Assembly (NCBI GenBank): GCA_963663665.2
Contig: CAXXKP010000001.1
Location: forward strand, 992,001-1,056,000
Direction of reading: 5' to 3'
DNA from: SABI01 sp963663665
Lineage (GTDB): Bacteria; Spirochaetota; Spirochaetia; Sphaerochaetales; Sphaerochaetaceae
Length of the DNA: 64,000 bases
Shown: positions 18,986 to 26,443 of the stretch, piece after piece
Layout of the letters: each line of letters opens with the position of its first letter
How positions within the stretch are numbered: position 1 is the first letter of the stretch
The notes under the pieces: model-generated
Databases searched by the model: none
What the model was told of the DNA's origin: nothing
Seen by the model: only the letters and a program-made list of their open reading frames with translations
Program-made: the position numbers and the translations under genes

Positions 18986-19004
18986 GGGTGACAATTGGGT
19001 GACA
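18986..19004. promoter_or_regulatory. Candidate integrase arm-type sites, left
   Basis: Two direct copies of GGGTGACA(A) at 18986-18993 and 18997-19004, 11 bp apart. The same octamer recurs in both orientations near the right end (58534-58570). A motif confined to both prophage ends next to the integrase suggests arm-type binding sites. Confidence 0.55.
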
Positions 19005-19019
19005 ATGGAGGTTAAAAAC

Positions 19020-20219
19020 GTGGCAAAAGGCAGCATTTCTCCAGGGAAGTTATATCAGCGCAGAACGAGTCTTATTTGGTGTTTTAAGTATACTGATTCA
19101 TCAGGGAAAAGATCTCAGAAGAGTACAGGCACTACAGATAAAAAAAGAGCAGAAGAGTTCCAAAGGACCTTCTTAGAACAGATGGGAAGGAATAGACCTA
19201 TCTATGCAAAACCTTATACATTTCGTGAAGTTGTTTCGCAGTATTTGAAAGTTGAAACCAATCCGAGATACATAGAATCTAAAGTCACTCAGAAGAATTA
19301 TTCAGATAGTCATGCAAAAGATGTTGGAGTTAAAGCAAAAATGCTGACTGAAATTGTAGACAAACATATTCCTGGACTGATGGATGAATATATTTCAAAT
19401 ATCACAAGACGTGATGTAAAGAATATAGCAGCGGCCATAGTGACGGAGATAGGAAATTGCAGAACAGCCCAGCAGATCTTTATAAATTGCAAAACCTTTT
19501 TTAAACAAGCCGTAGCAGATGATATGATCTTAGCGTCTCCAGGAGAAGGAATCTCTAACATTGGATATAAAGAAGTTCCAACGATTGCTATACATGAGGA
19601 GTTAATAACATGGATGATAAACGAAAGAAGGTTATTTCCATCAACAGAATTTTGGGCTTTTATAACCGTGGCAGCAACAACAGGAATGAGAAGAGGCGAA
19701 GTAGCTGCAATAGCAAAGAGCAGGCTTCACGGGAACCTATTGACTATAGACCGACAAATAAAATCGAACAGCCTTTCTATTTCGAAGCCGAAGGGTGGAT
19801 TTGTTCGTACTATTCCACTTTCGAAAATCGCGATGGAAGCATTGAGCGAGATAGATCCCAAGGATGGAGAGTTCTATTTCCCACTATCTAGGAATTGGAT
19901 TGTTGAACAACTTGGAAAACTAAAGGCAGCACTCAAAGCAGTAGATCAAGAGAATTTGGCAGTATGGAGTAAGTTAACGCCACACGTTCTAAGAAGAAGT
20001 GTTAATACAAATCTGTTAATATATGGAGCTTCGCAACACTTGGTTGCAGAGTATATGTCATGGAAGCATCAGAACCAAAATATAGACACTATGATTCCTA
20101 TGCAACGGAGATATTTTAAAATTAAATCAACAAATCTCCAGCCTATCGCTGATATGATTGATGTGATTTATTCATTAGAAACGAAGAAAGCGAAGGTGTT
20201 TGATTTAAATAATGCATAA
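19020..20219 (+). CDS. int: Tyrosine-recombinase integrase
   Basis: A phage integrase of about 399 residues. The C-terminal catalytic domain shows the tetrad: first Arg in AATTGMRRGEVAAI, HxLRR in TPHVLRRSVNTNLL, His in AEYMSWKHQ and the tyrosine nucleophile in QRRYFKIKS. The N-terminal part holds an AP2-like and a core-binding region (IRK-type SAM-like domain). The GTG at 19020 is chosen: GGAGG at 19007-19011 gives good spacing, and the upstream in-frame ATG at 18984 would translate through the candidate arm-type repeats. It lies directly inside attL and is the only integrase in the window. Confidence 0.95.
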   Translation: MAKGSISPGKLYQRRTSLIWCFKYTDSSGKRSQKSTGTTDKKRAEEFQRTFLEQMGRNRPIYAKPYTFREVVSQYLKVETNPRYIESKVTQKNYSDSHAKDVGVKAKMLTEIVDKHIPGLMDEYISNITRRDVKNIAAAIVTEIGNCRTAQQIFINCKTFFKQAVADDMILASPGEGISNIGYKEVPTIAIHEELITWMINERRLFPSTEFWAFITVAATTGMRRGEVAAIAKSRLHGNLLTIDRQIKSNSLSISKPKGGFVRTIPLSKIAMEALSEIDPKDGEFYFPLSRNWIVEQLGKLKAALKAVDQENLAVWSKLTPHVLRRSVNTNLLIYGASQHLVAEYMSWKHQNQNIDTMIPMQRRYFKIKSTNLQPIADMIDVIYSLETKKAKVFDLNNA

Positions 20220-20252
20220 AAAAAACCGTCCTTACTCTAAGAACTTGTTATA

Positions 20253-20295
20253 GAGGTCAAACATGATATTATGTTTATAACGTTTCATTGACCTC
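20253..20295. repeat. Inverted repeat after the integrase gene
   Basis: GAGGTCAA and TTGACCTC form an 8 bp stem around a 27-nt interior, which itself holds AAACAT/ATGTTT. It lies between the integrase stop and its terminator. Role unknown; it could be an RNA stem or a protein site. Confidence 0.5.
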
Positions 20296-20317
20296 CTTTA
20301 TTACATGCGTTCACTAA

Positions 20318-20350
20318 GCCCCAGGAAGACCACCCTGGGGCGCTTTTTTT
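20318..20350 (+). terminator. Rho-independent terminator of the integrase gene
   Basis: Stem GCCCCAGG / CCTGGGGC with an 8-nt loop, then GC and seven T. It separates the integrase from the convergent immunity-region genes. Confidence 0.9.
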
Positions 20351-20352
20351 GT

Positions 20353-20592
20353 CTAGACACGGAAGAGTATATCGGGAGCAGTAGTCCCTGTTAAAATTGA
20401 ATTGCCAATGATTGAAACAACAGCACAATAATATATTATTCTTGATACTAAACTCTTTTTGTAAGGACTATATTTTTTTAATAGACGTAGAAAAATCATT
20501 CTTATTGTTCTGAATAAAAGTATAGAAACCCACAAGATTATAAACCAAAATAAGAAAACCATAACAATTCCAACAATTCTTTCTAAAATCAT
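20353..20592 (-). CDS. Small phage membrane protein in the immunity region
   Basis: A 79-residue protein with two hydrophobic segments (about 4-30 and 50-70) and a basic loop RLLKKYSPYKK between them. It matches no family I recognise. Its start overlaps the stop of the preceding membrane-protein gene by 4 bp (ATGA), so the two are coupled. Together they lie directly downstream of the repressor and would be expressed in the lysogen. That position is typical of superinfection-exclusion or other lysogenic-conversion genes, which is inference from context only. Confidence 0.6.
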   Translation of the reverse strand: MILERIVGIVMVFLFWFIILWVSILLFRTIRMIFLRLLKKYSPYKKSLVSRIIYYCAVVSIIGNSILTGTTAPDILFRV

Positions 20593-20834
20593 AAACCACC
20601 TCTAGCTTCTAAATAATAAAGAAATATTACGTATATGCTTTTAATGATATATATTACTATAAAAAAAAGAAAAAACACACCAATATTTCTATATCCGCTT
20701 ATAACCAAATTTTTATCTTGGGTGCCTGATTTTTTTTTAATAAAATATATAGGAAGAACATATATAGTCCATACAACTAATAGCAATAAACTTATAATAA
20801 AAACTCCAGTAAAATACCTAATCATATTATACAT
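20589..20834 (-). CDS. Small phage membrane protein in the immunity region
   Basis: About 81 residues with two strongly hydrophobic spans (about 7-27 and 48-72) separated by a polar KKKSGTQDKN loop. The ATG at 20834 is chosen because GGAG precedes it at normal spacing; a TTG at 20846 would lack this. Not assignable to a family. It is coupled to the downstream membrane protein and sits behind the repressor gene. Confidence 0.6.
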   Translation of the reverse strand: MYNMIRYFTGVFIISLLLLVVWTIYVLPIYFIKKKSGTQDKNLVISGYRNIGVFFLFFIVIYIIKSIYVIFLYYLEARGGL

Positions 20835-20896
20835 ATTTTTCTCCAAAAATTATTTGTTCATGCTATCTTTATTACTCCAGTCTTTAAACTGGAATA

Positions 20897-21241
20897 TTAT
20901 ACACTTATTTCTAGATCCTCTTTACTTTCATTAAGTCCAAGAGCAAGCCTAACAATATTTTTGTTCGATTCACTTGCATTAACATATGCATTATACAAAG
21001 TTTTGGAAAATGGTTGATGATTATCAGTCCCGAGCATTAGGTTTTCAAGAGAAGAACCCAGTTCGTTTGCGAGTTTAATAGCGATGCTTAGTTTTGGAAT
21101 TCTGCGACGAGTTCGCTGCACACGGATAGACTCATAATCAATTCCAATTGATTCAGAAATATCTTTAACCGTTCTCGAACCTCGTAAGGCATCAAAATGA
21201 TTCCAGAATTCTCTAGCATCATCTTCGCTATCGCCACTCAT
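20897..21241 (-). CDS. XRE-family phage repressor
   Basis: A 114-residue DNA-binding protein. The helix-turn-helix lies in residues about 17-65: GSRTVKDISESIGIDYESIRVQRTRRRIP followed by SIAIKLANELGSSLENLM, the usual XRE five-helix pattern. There is no S24 peptidase domain, so it is not expected to self-cleave; induction would need an antirepressor or another route. It is divergent from the early genes, with operator-like repeats in the 110 bp between, which makes it the likely lysogeny repressor. Confidence 0.8.
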   Translation of the reverse strand: MSGDSEDDAREFWNHFDALRGSRTVKDISESIGIDYESIRVQRTRRRIPKLSIAIKLANELGSSLENLMLGTDNHQPFSKTLYNAYVNASESNKNIVRLALGLNESKEDLEISV

Positions 21242-21282
21242 TATTTATTATCTCCTTATCCTGATTAATATTAGTGTTTAGT

Positions 21283-21375
21283 AGGTACAAAAAGCAACAT
21301 TTTTGAAACATTTTTATTGCAAAAGGTACGAAAGTACACTATAGTAACCATATGAAAGGTACAAAAGACAACATT
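21283..21375. promoter_or_regulatory. Candidate operator repeats of the prophage switch
   Basis: Three related sites: AGGTACAAAAAGCAACATT at 21283-21301, AGGTACGAAAGTAC at 21324-21337, and AGGTACAAAAGACAACATT at 21357-21375. The first and third differ at two bases over 19. They lie between the repressor gene and the divergent early gene, where operators are expected. Confidence 0.6.
21317..21345 (+). promoter_or_regulatory. Candidate early promoter producing a leaderless mRNA
   Basis: TTGCAA at 21317-21322, a 17 bp spacer, and TATAGT at 21340-21345 fit a sigma-70-type promoter. The expected start of transcription falls at about 21352, the ATG of the first early gene, and no Shine-Dalgarno is present. 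One operator-like repeat fills the spacer. Confidence 0.6.
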
Positions 21376-21552
21376 AATATCAATAACGATGTGAAAAATC
21401 AAATACTCAGAGCAGAAATATCGGAAGCTCAGAGATCTCAAGCTAAAAAACTTGCCAAGTCTAAACGAATGACTTTCAGTGGTTGGCTTGGGTTACTTAT
21501 CGAGACTGAGCTTAAATCAGAATCAAATAAACAGTTAGGAGAGAATTCATGA
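21352..21552 (+). CDS. Small ribbon-helix-helix-like phage protein
   Basis: A 66-residue basic protein. Residues about 20-55 (RAEISEAQRSQAKKLAKSKRMT, FSGWLGLLIETEL) fit a short strand followed by two helices as in Arc/MetJ/CopG-type proteins. It has no ribosome-binding site, and the ATG coincides with the predicted transcription start, suggesting leaderless translation. As the first gene opposite the repressor it may be a Cro-like or antirepressor-type regulator (inference). Confidence 0.6.
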   Translation: MKGTKDNININNDVKNQILRAEISEAQRSQAKKLAKSKRMTFSGWLGLLIETELKSESNKQLGENS

Positions 21553-21818
21553 CTATAACGATTGAAAAGGATCTCCTTCAGAAAATGATTCAAACAAATA
21601 TCCAGCACAACATGATTATGACTCAGATCTTGTCGTCTCTCGACCAGCAAGAGGAATGGGTAGAAACAAACAAAGCGGAAGTTGTTACTGGAATCCCTGC
21701 AAACAAAATTAGATACCTCTTTAGATCAGGCCAAATCGAAGGACGTAGGCGTGGTCAAAAGATTATCGAAATAAATCTAAAGGATTTGCAAAATCATCTA
21801 AAAAAGGAGGTTAGCTAA
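21549..21818 (+). CDS. Excisionase-like helix-turn-helix protein
   Basis: An 89-residue protein overlapping the preceding gene by 4 bp (ATGA). Residues about 35-80 read WVETNKAEVVTGIPANKIRYL then FRSGQIEGRRRGQKIIEI, the winged-helix pattern of AlpA/Xis/MerR-type small DNA-binding proteins. It may act in excision or early regulation. Assignment is by motif and position. Confidence 0.6.
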   Translation: MTITIEKDLLQKMIQTNIQHNMIMTQILSSLDQQEEWVETNKAEVVTGIPANKIRYLFRSGQIEGRRRGQKIIEINLKDLQNHLKKEVS

Positions 21819-21821
21819 AAA

Positions 21822-21899
21822 AGTCCCAAAGACTGGAGGTCTAAGGGACTAAGAAAGAGCAATCATTTGCACAAGGTAACTGCATGATAACTGCTCTTT
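21822..21899 (+). other. Two tandem stem-loops before the recombination genes
   Basis: First, AGTCCC / GGGACT with inner AGAC/GTCT (21822-21850). Second, AAAGAGCA / TGCTCTTT (21854-21899). They lie in the untranslated gap upstream of the exonuclease gene and could attenuate or process the early transcript. Confidence 0.5.
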
Positions 21900-21936
21900 A
21901 AATTGTGGTCAACGATATAAAGTAAGGAGAAGAAAC

Positions 21937-22707
21937 GTGGGAAGATTTACAAGAATTCGATACAGCGATAGAGAAGAATGGCTAAAATGGCGCAGCTCCT
22001 CTATTCAAAAAATTTGCAAAGAATTACTAAAAGTAGAATGGAGGTTTCCCGATACCGAGGCTCCAGCAAATGGGGCTTCTGATGCTCCACCTATTATGCA
22101 AAAATCACCTTGGGTATCTAATATCCAATTATGGGAAGAAAAAACAGGAAGAAGAGCTCCAAAAGATTTGAGTGATAATCCTGCTGTTCAAAGAGGGATT
22201 AGAGAAGAGCCTATAATCCGTGATGCTTTTGCAAAAGAACATCCAGAGTTAAAAGTAATTAGTAATCCTTATGACATTTTATACCTAAAAAAATATCCAT
22301 TTATTACATGCACATTAGACGGAGAACTCATTGAAAAGAAAACAGGTAGAAAAGGAGTTTTGGAGATAAAGACTGGAAGCTATACATCAAAGAAATATCT
22401 TGACGTATGGAGACAGGACAAAATACCAGAACATTACTTTCCACAAGTATGCCAGCAATTACTAGTTACTGGTTGGGATTTCTTAATCATGAGAGCGAAG
22501 TTGTTTCGTGTAGATAAAGAATATTCAGACGGTGGTAATAACTTCTTCTTACCAGAATTCTACGAAACGATGTTTTACATCGATGCTAGTGATCCAGTAA
22601 TCAAACAAAGCATGAGAACAGTCCTCGAGGCAAATCAAGATTTCTTTGATTGTGTCGTGCGAGACCAGATGCCCTGGACTGCTTTAGCTGCAGGAGGAGA
22701 AAGATGA
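21937..22707 (+). CDS. YqaJ-type phage recombination exonuclease
   Basis: A 256-residue protein of the YqaJ/lambda-exonuclease fold, which resects double-stranded DNA ends to feed a single-strand annealing protein. Motifs are AVQRGIREEPIIRDAF (early conserved Glu), ITCTLDGELI (metal-binding Asp), GVLEIKTG (the E-x-K catalytic pair) and HYFPQVCQQLLVTGW. GTG start at 21937 with AAGGAG upstream. Its partner recT lies about 1.1 kb downstream. An SSB is also encoded in the region. Confidence 0.9.
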   Translation: MGRFTRIRYSDREEWLKWRSSSIQKICKELLKVEWRFPDTEAPANGASDAPPIMQKSPWVSNIQLWEEKTGRRAPKDLSDNPAVQRGIREEPIIRDAFAKEHPELKVISNPYDILYLKKYPFITCTLDGELIEKKTGRKGVLEIKTGSYTSKKYLDVWRQDKIPEHYFPQVCQQLLVTGWDFLIMRAKLFRVDKEYSDGGNNFFLPEFYETMFYIDASDPVIKQSMRTVLEANQDFFDCVVRDQMPWTALAAGGER

Positions 22708-22835
22708 TAAACGTTCTAATCGGTGTCGCAGCACTGTTTATTTTCGTTTGTGTAGTGGTTGTTGTTCATCATGAATGCATGAGTGACAAAGAGCGAGAGA
22801 AAAACGGCCTTGGACCAAAAGGCCAGGGAAGATAA
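22704..22835 (+). CDS. 43-residue single-span membrane protein
   Basis: The ATG at 22704 overlaps the exonuclease stop as ATGA and is preceded by a purine-rich GGAGGAGAAAG site. The protein has one hydrophobic helix (residues about 3-21, valine-rich) and a short polar tail ending KEREKNGLGPKGQGR. It is translationally coupled to the exonuclease. Role unknown. Confidence 0.6.
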   Translation: MINVLIGVAALFIFVCVVVVVHHECMSDKEREKNGLGPKGQGR

Positions 22836-22852
22836 AAAATTAAGGAGATTTT

Positions 22853-23800
22853 ATGGCAAACGACATTATTATCAAAACAGATCTTACATTAGGATCAATC
22901 GACGAAAACTTTGATGACATCAGAAAACTAGTAGTCAAGGAAATGGCCCCATACAAAGGGCTAGTGTTCGCTGATGATGACATTAAAAGCGCTAAATCAA
23001 CTAGAGCTATGCTTAACAAATTGCGCACACAAATTGAAGACAGACGAAAAGGTATTAAAAAACAATGGAACGAACCTTATACCGTTTTCGAAGCAAAAGT
23101 AAAAGATGTTCTTGTCCTTATCGATGAACCCATCAATGAGATTGATAGCCAGGTCAAAGATTATGAAGAGAGAATGCGAGAAGAAAAACGTACTTCTATT
23201 CAAGAAACCTTAGATGAACTTCTTGCTAAACAAGATGAATATATTGAAAAGATTGTTCGAAGATCTATGGGTTGGTTTTATGACTCAAAATGGGAAAACG
23301 CTACTGTTTCAATAACAAACGTATCTAAACAGATCAGTGAAAAAATCTCTCTTGTCGTTGATGCTCACAAAGCTCTTAACGATGACTCTAAATATGCTGG
23401 TCAGCTACTTGGAATGTTTGAACAAACAGGAGATCTCATCAAGGTTATTAACTATGGCAAAGAACTAGCTGAAAGAGATCGGATTCATGAAGAGCAACGA
23501 GCAGCAGAGTTGGCCAGGAAAGAAGCTATTGAAAAACAAAGGCTAGAAGACGAAGAAGCCAGAAAATCACAAGCGCAAGGTCCTCAAGTCATAGAAGAAG
23601 ATGAAGATCTTCCAGTCGAAGAAGAAACTCTTCCTCCTCCACAACCAGAACAAAACACATCTTCTAAAGCTCCAGAAACCTACACAGTGACGTTCAAAAT
23701 TAACGGAGCAACATTCGCACAACTTTCATCTTTAATTGGGTACATGAAGGCTAACGGCCTTGATTACACCAAAGTAGATTATAAAGGAGGCTCCAAATGA
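22853..23800 (+). CDS. DUF1351 phage protein
   Basis: A 315-residue protein whose N-terminal part matches DUF1351: DDIRKLVVKEMAPYKGLVFA, then SARAMLNKLRTQIED-type helices and a KKQWNEPYTVFEAKVK segment. A glutamate-rich coiled coil follows (about 205-245), then an acidic proline-rich linker and a small C-terminal domain (TYTVTFKINGATFAQLSSLI). DUF1351 proteins commonly sit beside RecT in Firmicute phages. That placement is conserved here, and it overlaps recT by 4 bp. The biochemical role is not established. Confidence 0.8.
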   Translation: MANDIIIKTDLTLGSIDENFDDIRKLVVKEMAPYKGLVFADDDIKSAKSTRAMLNKLRTQIEDRRKGIKKQWNEPYTVFEAKVKDVLVLIDEPINEIDSQVKDYEERMREEKRTSIQETLDELLAKQDEYIEKIVRRSMGWFYDSKWENATVSITNVSKQISEKISLVVDAHKALNDDSKYAGQLLGMFEQTGDLIKVINYGKELAERDRIHEEQRAAELARKEAIEKQRLEDEEARKSQAQGPQVIEEDEDLPVEEETLPPPQPEQNTSSKAPETYTVTFKINGATFAQLSSLIGYMKANGLDYTKVDYKGGSK

Positions 23801-24732
23801 GACAGGCACAAAACCAAAGTTTAGCAAGGACATCTGCACCAAGTAATCCAGTCCAGCAGATTAAATCAATGACGACTGATCCTAAGATTGTTCAACGATT
23901 CCAAGAAGTTATCGGGAAGAAAGCCCCTCAATTTTTAGCTTCAATCGTTTCAGCAGTAAGAGGAAACAAAGAACTTTCCAAAGCAGATCCTACTTCAGTT
24001 ATGGCAGCTGCGATGATAGCTGCAACACTTGATTTAGACATAAACCCTAACCTCGGGTTTGCTGCAATCGTTCCTTACAAGAACAACAAGAAAGATGCTA
24101 ATGGCAACTGGACATCTACCCCAGAAGCTCAATTCCAAATGATGACTAAAGGGTATGTTCAATTGGCCCTCAGATCAGGACAGTATCGGAACCTTAACGT
24201 CACAGAGATCTATCAAGATGAATTTAAGGGAGAAGACATTATCTCAGGTGAAGTTATTGTTGATCCTGTTGCAGACGGTGACAGATCTCACGGAAGGACC
24301 TCAAATATTGTTGGATACGTTGCTTATCTTGAATTTGTAAATGGGTTCAGAAAGACCGTGTATTGGTCTATGGAAAAGATTCTTAATCATGCTAAGAAAT
24401 TTTCGAAATCATGGGATCAGAAAACAAATAGATTTTATAGAGGATCTGCATGGGATGCTCACTATGAAGCAATGTGTAAAAAGACGGTTCTTAAAAATGC
24501 GCTTTCTTCCTGGGGGATTCTTTCTACTCAAATGCAGCAAGCTATCGTATCTGATAATGGAATATTCAAAGATCTAGATTCAGATGAATTTGAATATCCA
24601 GAAAATTCTAACGAGCTAGAAGATAATTCTAGCCCTCCACCATCCGAAGATGATGAAAACAGCGATACCACTTTCGAAGAAGGTAATAACGGTTTTCATG
24701 ATGAAGAAGATATAGACGCATTGTTTGCGTAA
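23797..24732 (+). CDS. recT: RecT-family single-strand annealing protein
   Basis: A 311-residue recombinase that anneals complementary single strands in partnership with the exonuclease. Typical RecT segments are PKIVQRFQEVIGKKAPQFLA, ADPTSVMAAAMIAATLDLDI and NPNLGFAAIVPYKN, then EAQFQMMTKGYVQLALRSGQ. The C-terminal 60 residues are acidic (ending EEDIDALFA), resembling an SSB-type interaction tail. It is coupled to the DUF1351 gene and followed by a hypothetical gene and RusA. Confidence 0.92.
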   Translation: MRQAQNQSLARTSAPSNPVQQIKSMTTDPKIVQRFQEVIGKKAPQFLASIVSAVRGNKELSKADPTSVMAAAMIAATLDLDINPNLGFAAIVPYKNNKKDANGNWTSTPEAQFQMMTKGYVQLALRSGQYRNLNVTEIYQDEFKGEDIISGEVIVDPVADGDRSHGRTSNIVGYVAYLEFVNGFRKTVYWSMEKILNHAKKFSKSWDQKTNRFYRGSAWDAHYEAMCKKTVLKNALSSWGILSTQMQQAIVSDNGIFKDLDSDEFEYPENSNELEDNSSPPPSEDDENSDTTFEEGNNGFHDEEDIDALFA

Positions 24733-24744
24733 AGGATGGGTGGA

Positions 24745-25266
24745 ATGGAAATTACTAAACTAAGACTTAATGGGCCAGAAATTGATATTACTTATACAAC
24801 TGAAGCTGGTGAATTCAGAATTAAGACAATCGAAAATGCAGATCCTGCGTTATACAAGGCTCTAGCAAAAATTCAATCTATCTTTGTCAAAAGACTTCTT
24901 ATGGAATTTGCAAAAGAAAGATTATGGGTATTGGGGTTTGATTCAGGAAGTGATGCTGATGGCATCTTCTATAGAATATTTGGCCAATATGAAGCTCACA
25001 CTATCTATCACAAAATGCTTACAGCAAAAATTAGAAGTTATGATAAGTTCGTCACCACTCACAGAGAGGATTCAGATGTAAACGAATATCCTATGTATCT
25101 AAATGTGGAAGAAGAAGCAGCCTTCATTGAATTGATAGCAGAATCAGAAGCCTTTGTTCTTGGTAAGAGAGCACAGAAAGAACTTGATTTTGAAGGCGAC
25201 AATGAAGGAGATTCTCTTTTTGATCTTGATAATTATGATAACGAAAACTTGGAGGCGATATTGTGA
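24745..25266 (+). CDS. Hypothetical phage recombination-region protein
   Basis: About 173 residues, acidic, without a family I recognise. It begins MEITKLRLNGPEIDITYTTE and is mainly helical after residue 45. The ATG at 24745 is preferred since AAGG at 24732-24735 gives normal spacing; an ATG at 24736 would be too close. It lies between recT and rusA and overlaps the latter by 4 bp, so it probably works with the recombination genes. Confidence 0.6.
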   Translation: MEITKLRLNGPEIDITYTTEAGEFRIKTIENADPALYKALAKIQSIFVKRLLMEFAKERLWVLGFDSGSDADGIFYRIFGQYEAHTIYHKMLTAKIRSYDKFVTTHREDSDVNEYPMYLNVEEEAAFIELIAESEAFVLGKRAQKELDFEGDNEGDSLFDLDNYDNENLEAIL

Positions 25267-25703
25267 GCGGAAGAGTTGTAAATATCATAGTTTCAGGAGA
25301 GCCAGTAGCCCAGGGTAGACCAAGAACGTCCACCGTTAATGGGTTTGTAAGAATGTACGATCCTGCAAAAAGCAGAAATTGGAAACAATACGCTCGACTT
25401 ATAGCACAGAATGAAATGATGGGTAAGAACTTATTAGAAGGTCCTTTATCTCTCTCTGTACGTGTCTTTCGTCCAATGCCAAAGAGCATGTCAAAAAAGA
25501 AACAGCTGCAAGCCCTAGAAGGTGCTTTACAGCCAACAACCAAGCCAGACCTAGACAATTACGTAAAGGGAGCAAGCGATGCCTTAGAAGGTGTTGTATT
25601 TGCTAACGACTCTACTATCGTCTCATTCCATGAACCTTTTGGTAAGTGGTATAGCGACAAGCCGAGGGTTGAGATCGAATTGAAGGAAGTCAGCAAAAGC
25701 TGA
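25263..25703 (+). CDS. rusA: RusA-family Holliday junction resolvase
   Basis: A 146-residue RusA-like endodeoxyribonuclease that resolves branched DNA. It begins VSGEPVAQGRPRTS (the conserved GRPR-type motif). The metal-binding aspartates are in KPDLDNYVKGASDALEGVVFANDS, the family's hallmark D-x-D...D pattern. GTG start at 25263 with GGAGG upstream, overlapping the previous stop. It completes the exonuclease-RecT-RusA module. Confidence 0.92.
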   Translation: MSGRVVNIIVSGEPVAQGRPRTSTVNGFVRMYDPAKSRNWKQYARLIAQNEMMGKNLLEGPLSLSVRVFRPMPKSMSKKKQLQALEGALQPTTKPDLDNYVKGASDALEGVVFANDSTIVSFHEPFGKWYSDKPRVEIELKEVSKS

Positions 25704-25736
25704 AGAACTTCAGAGTGGGTGAAAATCCCACACCTT

Positions 25737-25807
25737 GCCCTGGTGATCTAAAGGTAAGAGCGTTATTTCGTAAGTAACGAATGTGGGTTCAACTCCTACA
25801 CAGGGCT
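25737..25807 (+). tRNA. Phage tRNA-Thr(CGU)-like gene
   Basis: A 71-nt cloverleaf can be drawn. The acceptor GCCCTGG pairs with ACAGGGC (last pair G-A mismatched). The D arm has ATCT/AGAG with GG in the loop. The anticodon stem GTTAT/GTAAC encloses TTCGTAA (anticodon CGT). The variable region has 4 nt, and the T arm is GTGGG/CCTAC around TTCAACT. G1-C72 and C2-G71 agree with threonine identity. The 3' CCA is not encoded. Mismatches at 7-66 and 10-25 leave some doubt about function. Confidence 0.75.
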
Positions 25808-25832
25808 ATAGCCGAAAGGCAAAGGAGTATTT

Positions 25833-26300
25833 ATGAGCAAATTCAGAAAGAAACCAGTAGTGATTGAGGCTTTTCAGTGGACAGGTGATATCAATCAACA
25901 AAAAGACCCTGAATGGATAAACAAAGCAATACAAGATGGAACTGCATGGTTCAACGATAAGGGTACTAAAAATTGTACTTTAGAGATTAAGACTCTTGAA
26001 GGCAATCATACAGCTAAACATGGCGATTACATCATACAGGGCATACAAGGTGAGCTATATCCCTGCAAACCAGACATCTTTAAAAAGACATATGAAAAAT
26101 ATGATCAAAACAAGATTGTATCAGGTGATGTTGTTTGCCTAAAGAGCGATATCGAGAACCACTTCCCTATGACAGTAGAGACTGTGAGAGGTGATCTGTG
26201 CAGTTGTATAAAAGCAGATCATCAAGGAATAACAATTATTTTAAATCCTGTTATGCAACCTCAATATTTCAAATTTTCAACACTAAAAAAAATCATTTAA
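25833..26300 (+). CDS. Phage protein with KKPVVIEAFQW-type domain and DUF2158-like C terminus
   Basis: A 155-residue protein. Residues 1-90 match a widespread phage family: FRKKPVVIEAFQWTGD at the start and GDYIIQGIQGELYPCKPDIF before residue 90. The last 60 residues start GDVVCLKSDIENHFPMTVETV, resembling the small DUF2158/YodC domain (GDVVxLKSGGPxMTV). The two domains are usually separate, so this looks like a fusion. Function unknown. It directly follows the tRNA. Confidence 0.65.
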   Translation: MSKFRKKPVVIEAFQWTGDINQQKDPEWINKAIQDGTAWFNDKGTKNCTLEIKTLEGNHTAKHGDYIIQGIQGELYPCKPDIFKKTYEKYDQNKIVSGDVVCLKSDIENHFPMTVETVRGDLCSCIKADHQGITIILNPVMQPQYFKFSTLKKII

Positions 26301-26443
26301 CACTTGCCCGTATGGGCTGTGATCTAGTTTACCGAAAACTTAAAGCGGTACTACATGTTTACAGGATTGCACCCCCATGCAATGCGTGCGTTCGCCATAA
26401 TCGTCCCTACAAAATGGCATCTTTTAAATAAAGAGGGTTTGTT
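26301..26443 (+). other. Intergenic stretch with short hairpins
   Basis: This stretch contains GCCC-GTAT-GGGC (near 26305) and TTGCA/TGCAA (near 26367). A 39-codon frame at 26312-26431 lacks a ribosome-binding site. It may be a small RNA or simply spacer. Confidence 0.3.

Noticed and set aside
25681..25735. A second complete tRNA upstream of the tRNA-Thr-like gene
   Set aside because: Only a T-arm-like hairpin is present, the D and anticodon arms do not form, and it would overlap the rusA stop.
26312..26431. A 39-codon frame in the gap after 26300
   Set aside because: No ribosome-binding site and no protein-like pattern beyond a few cysteines.
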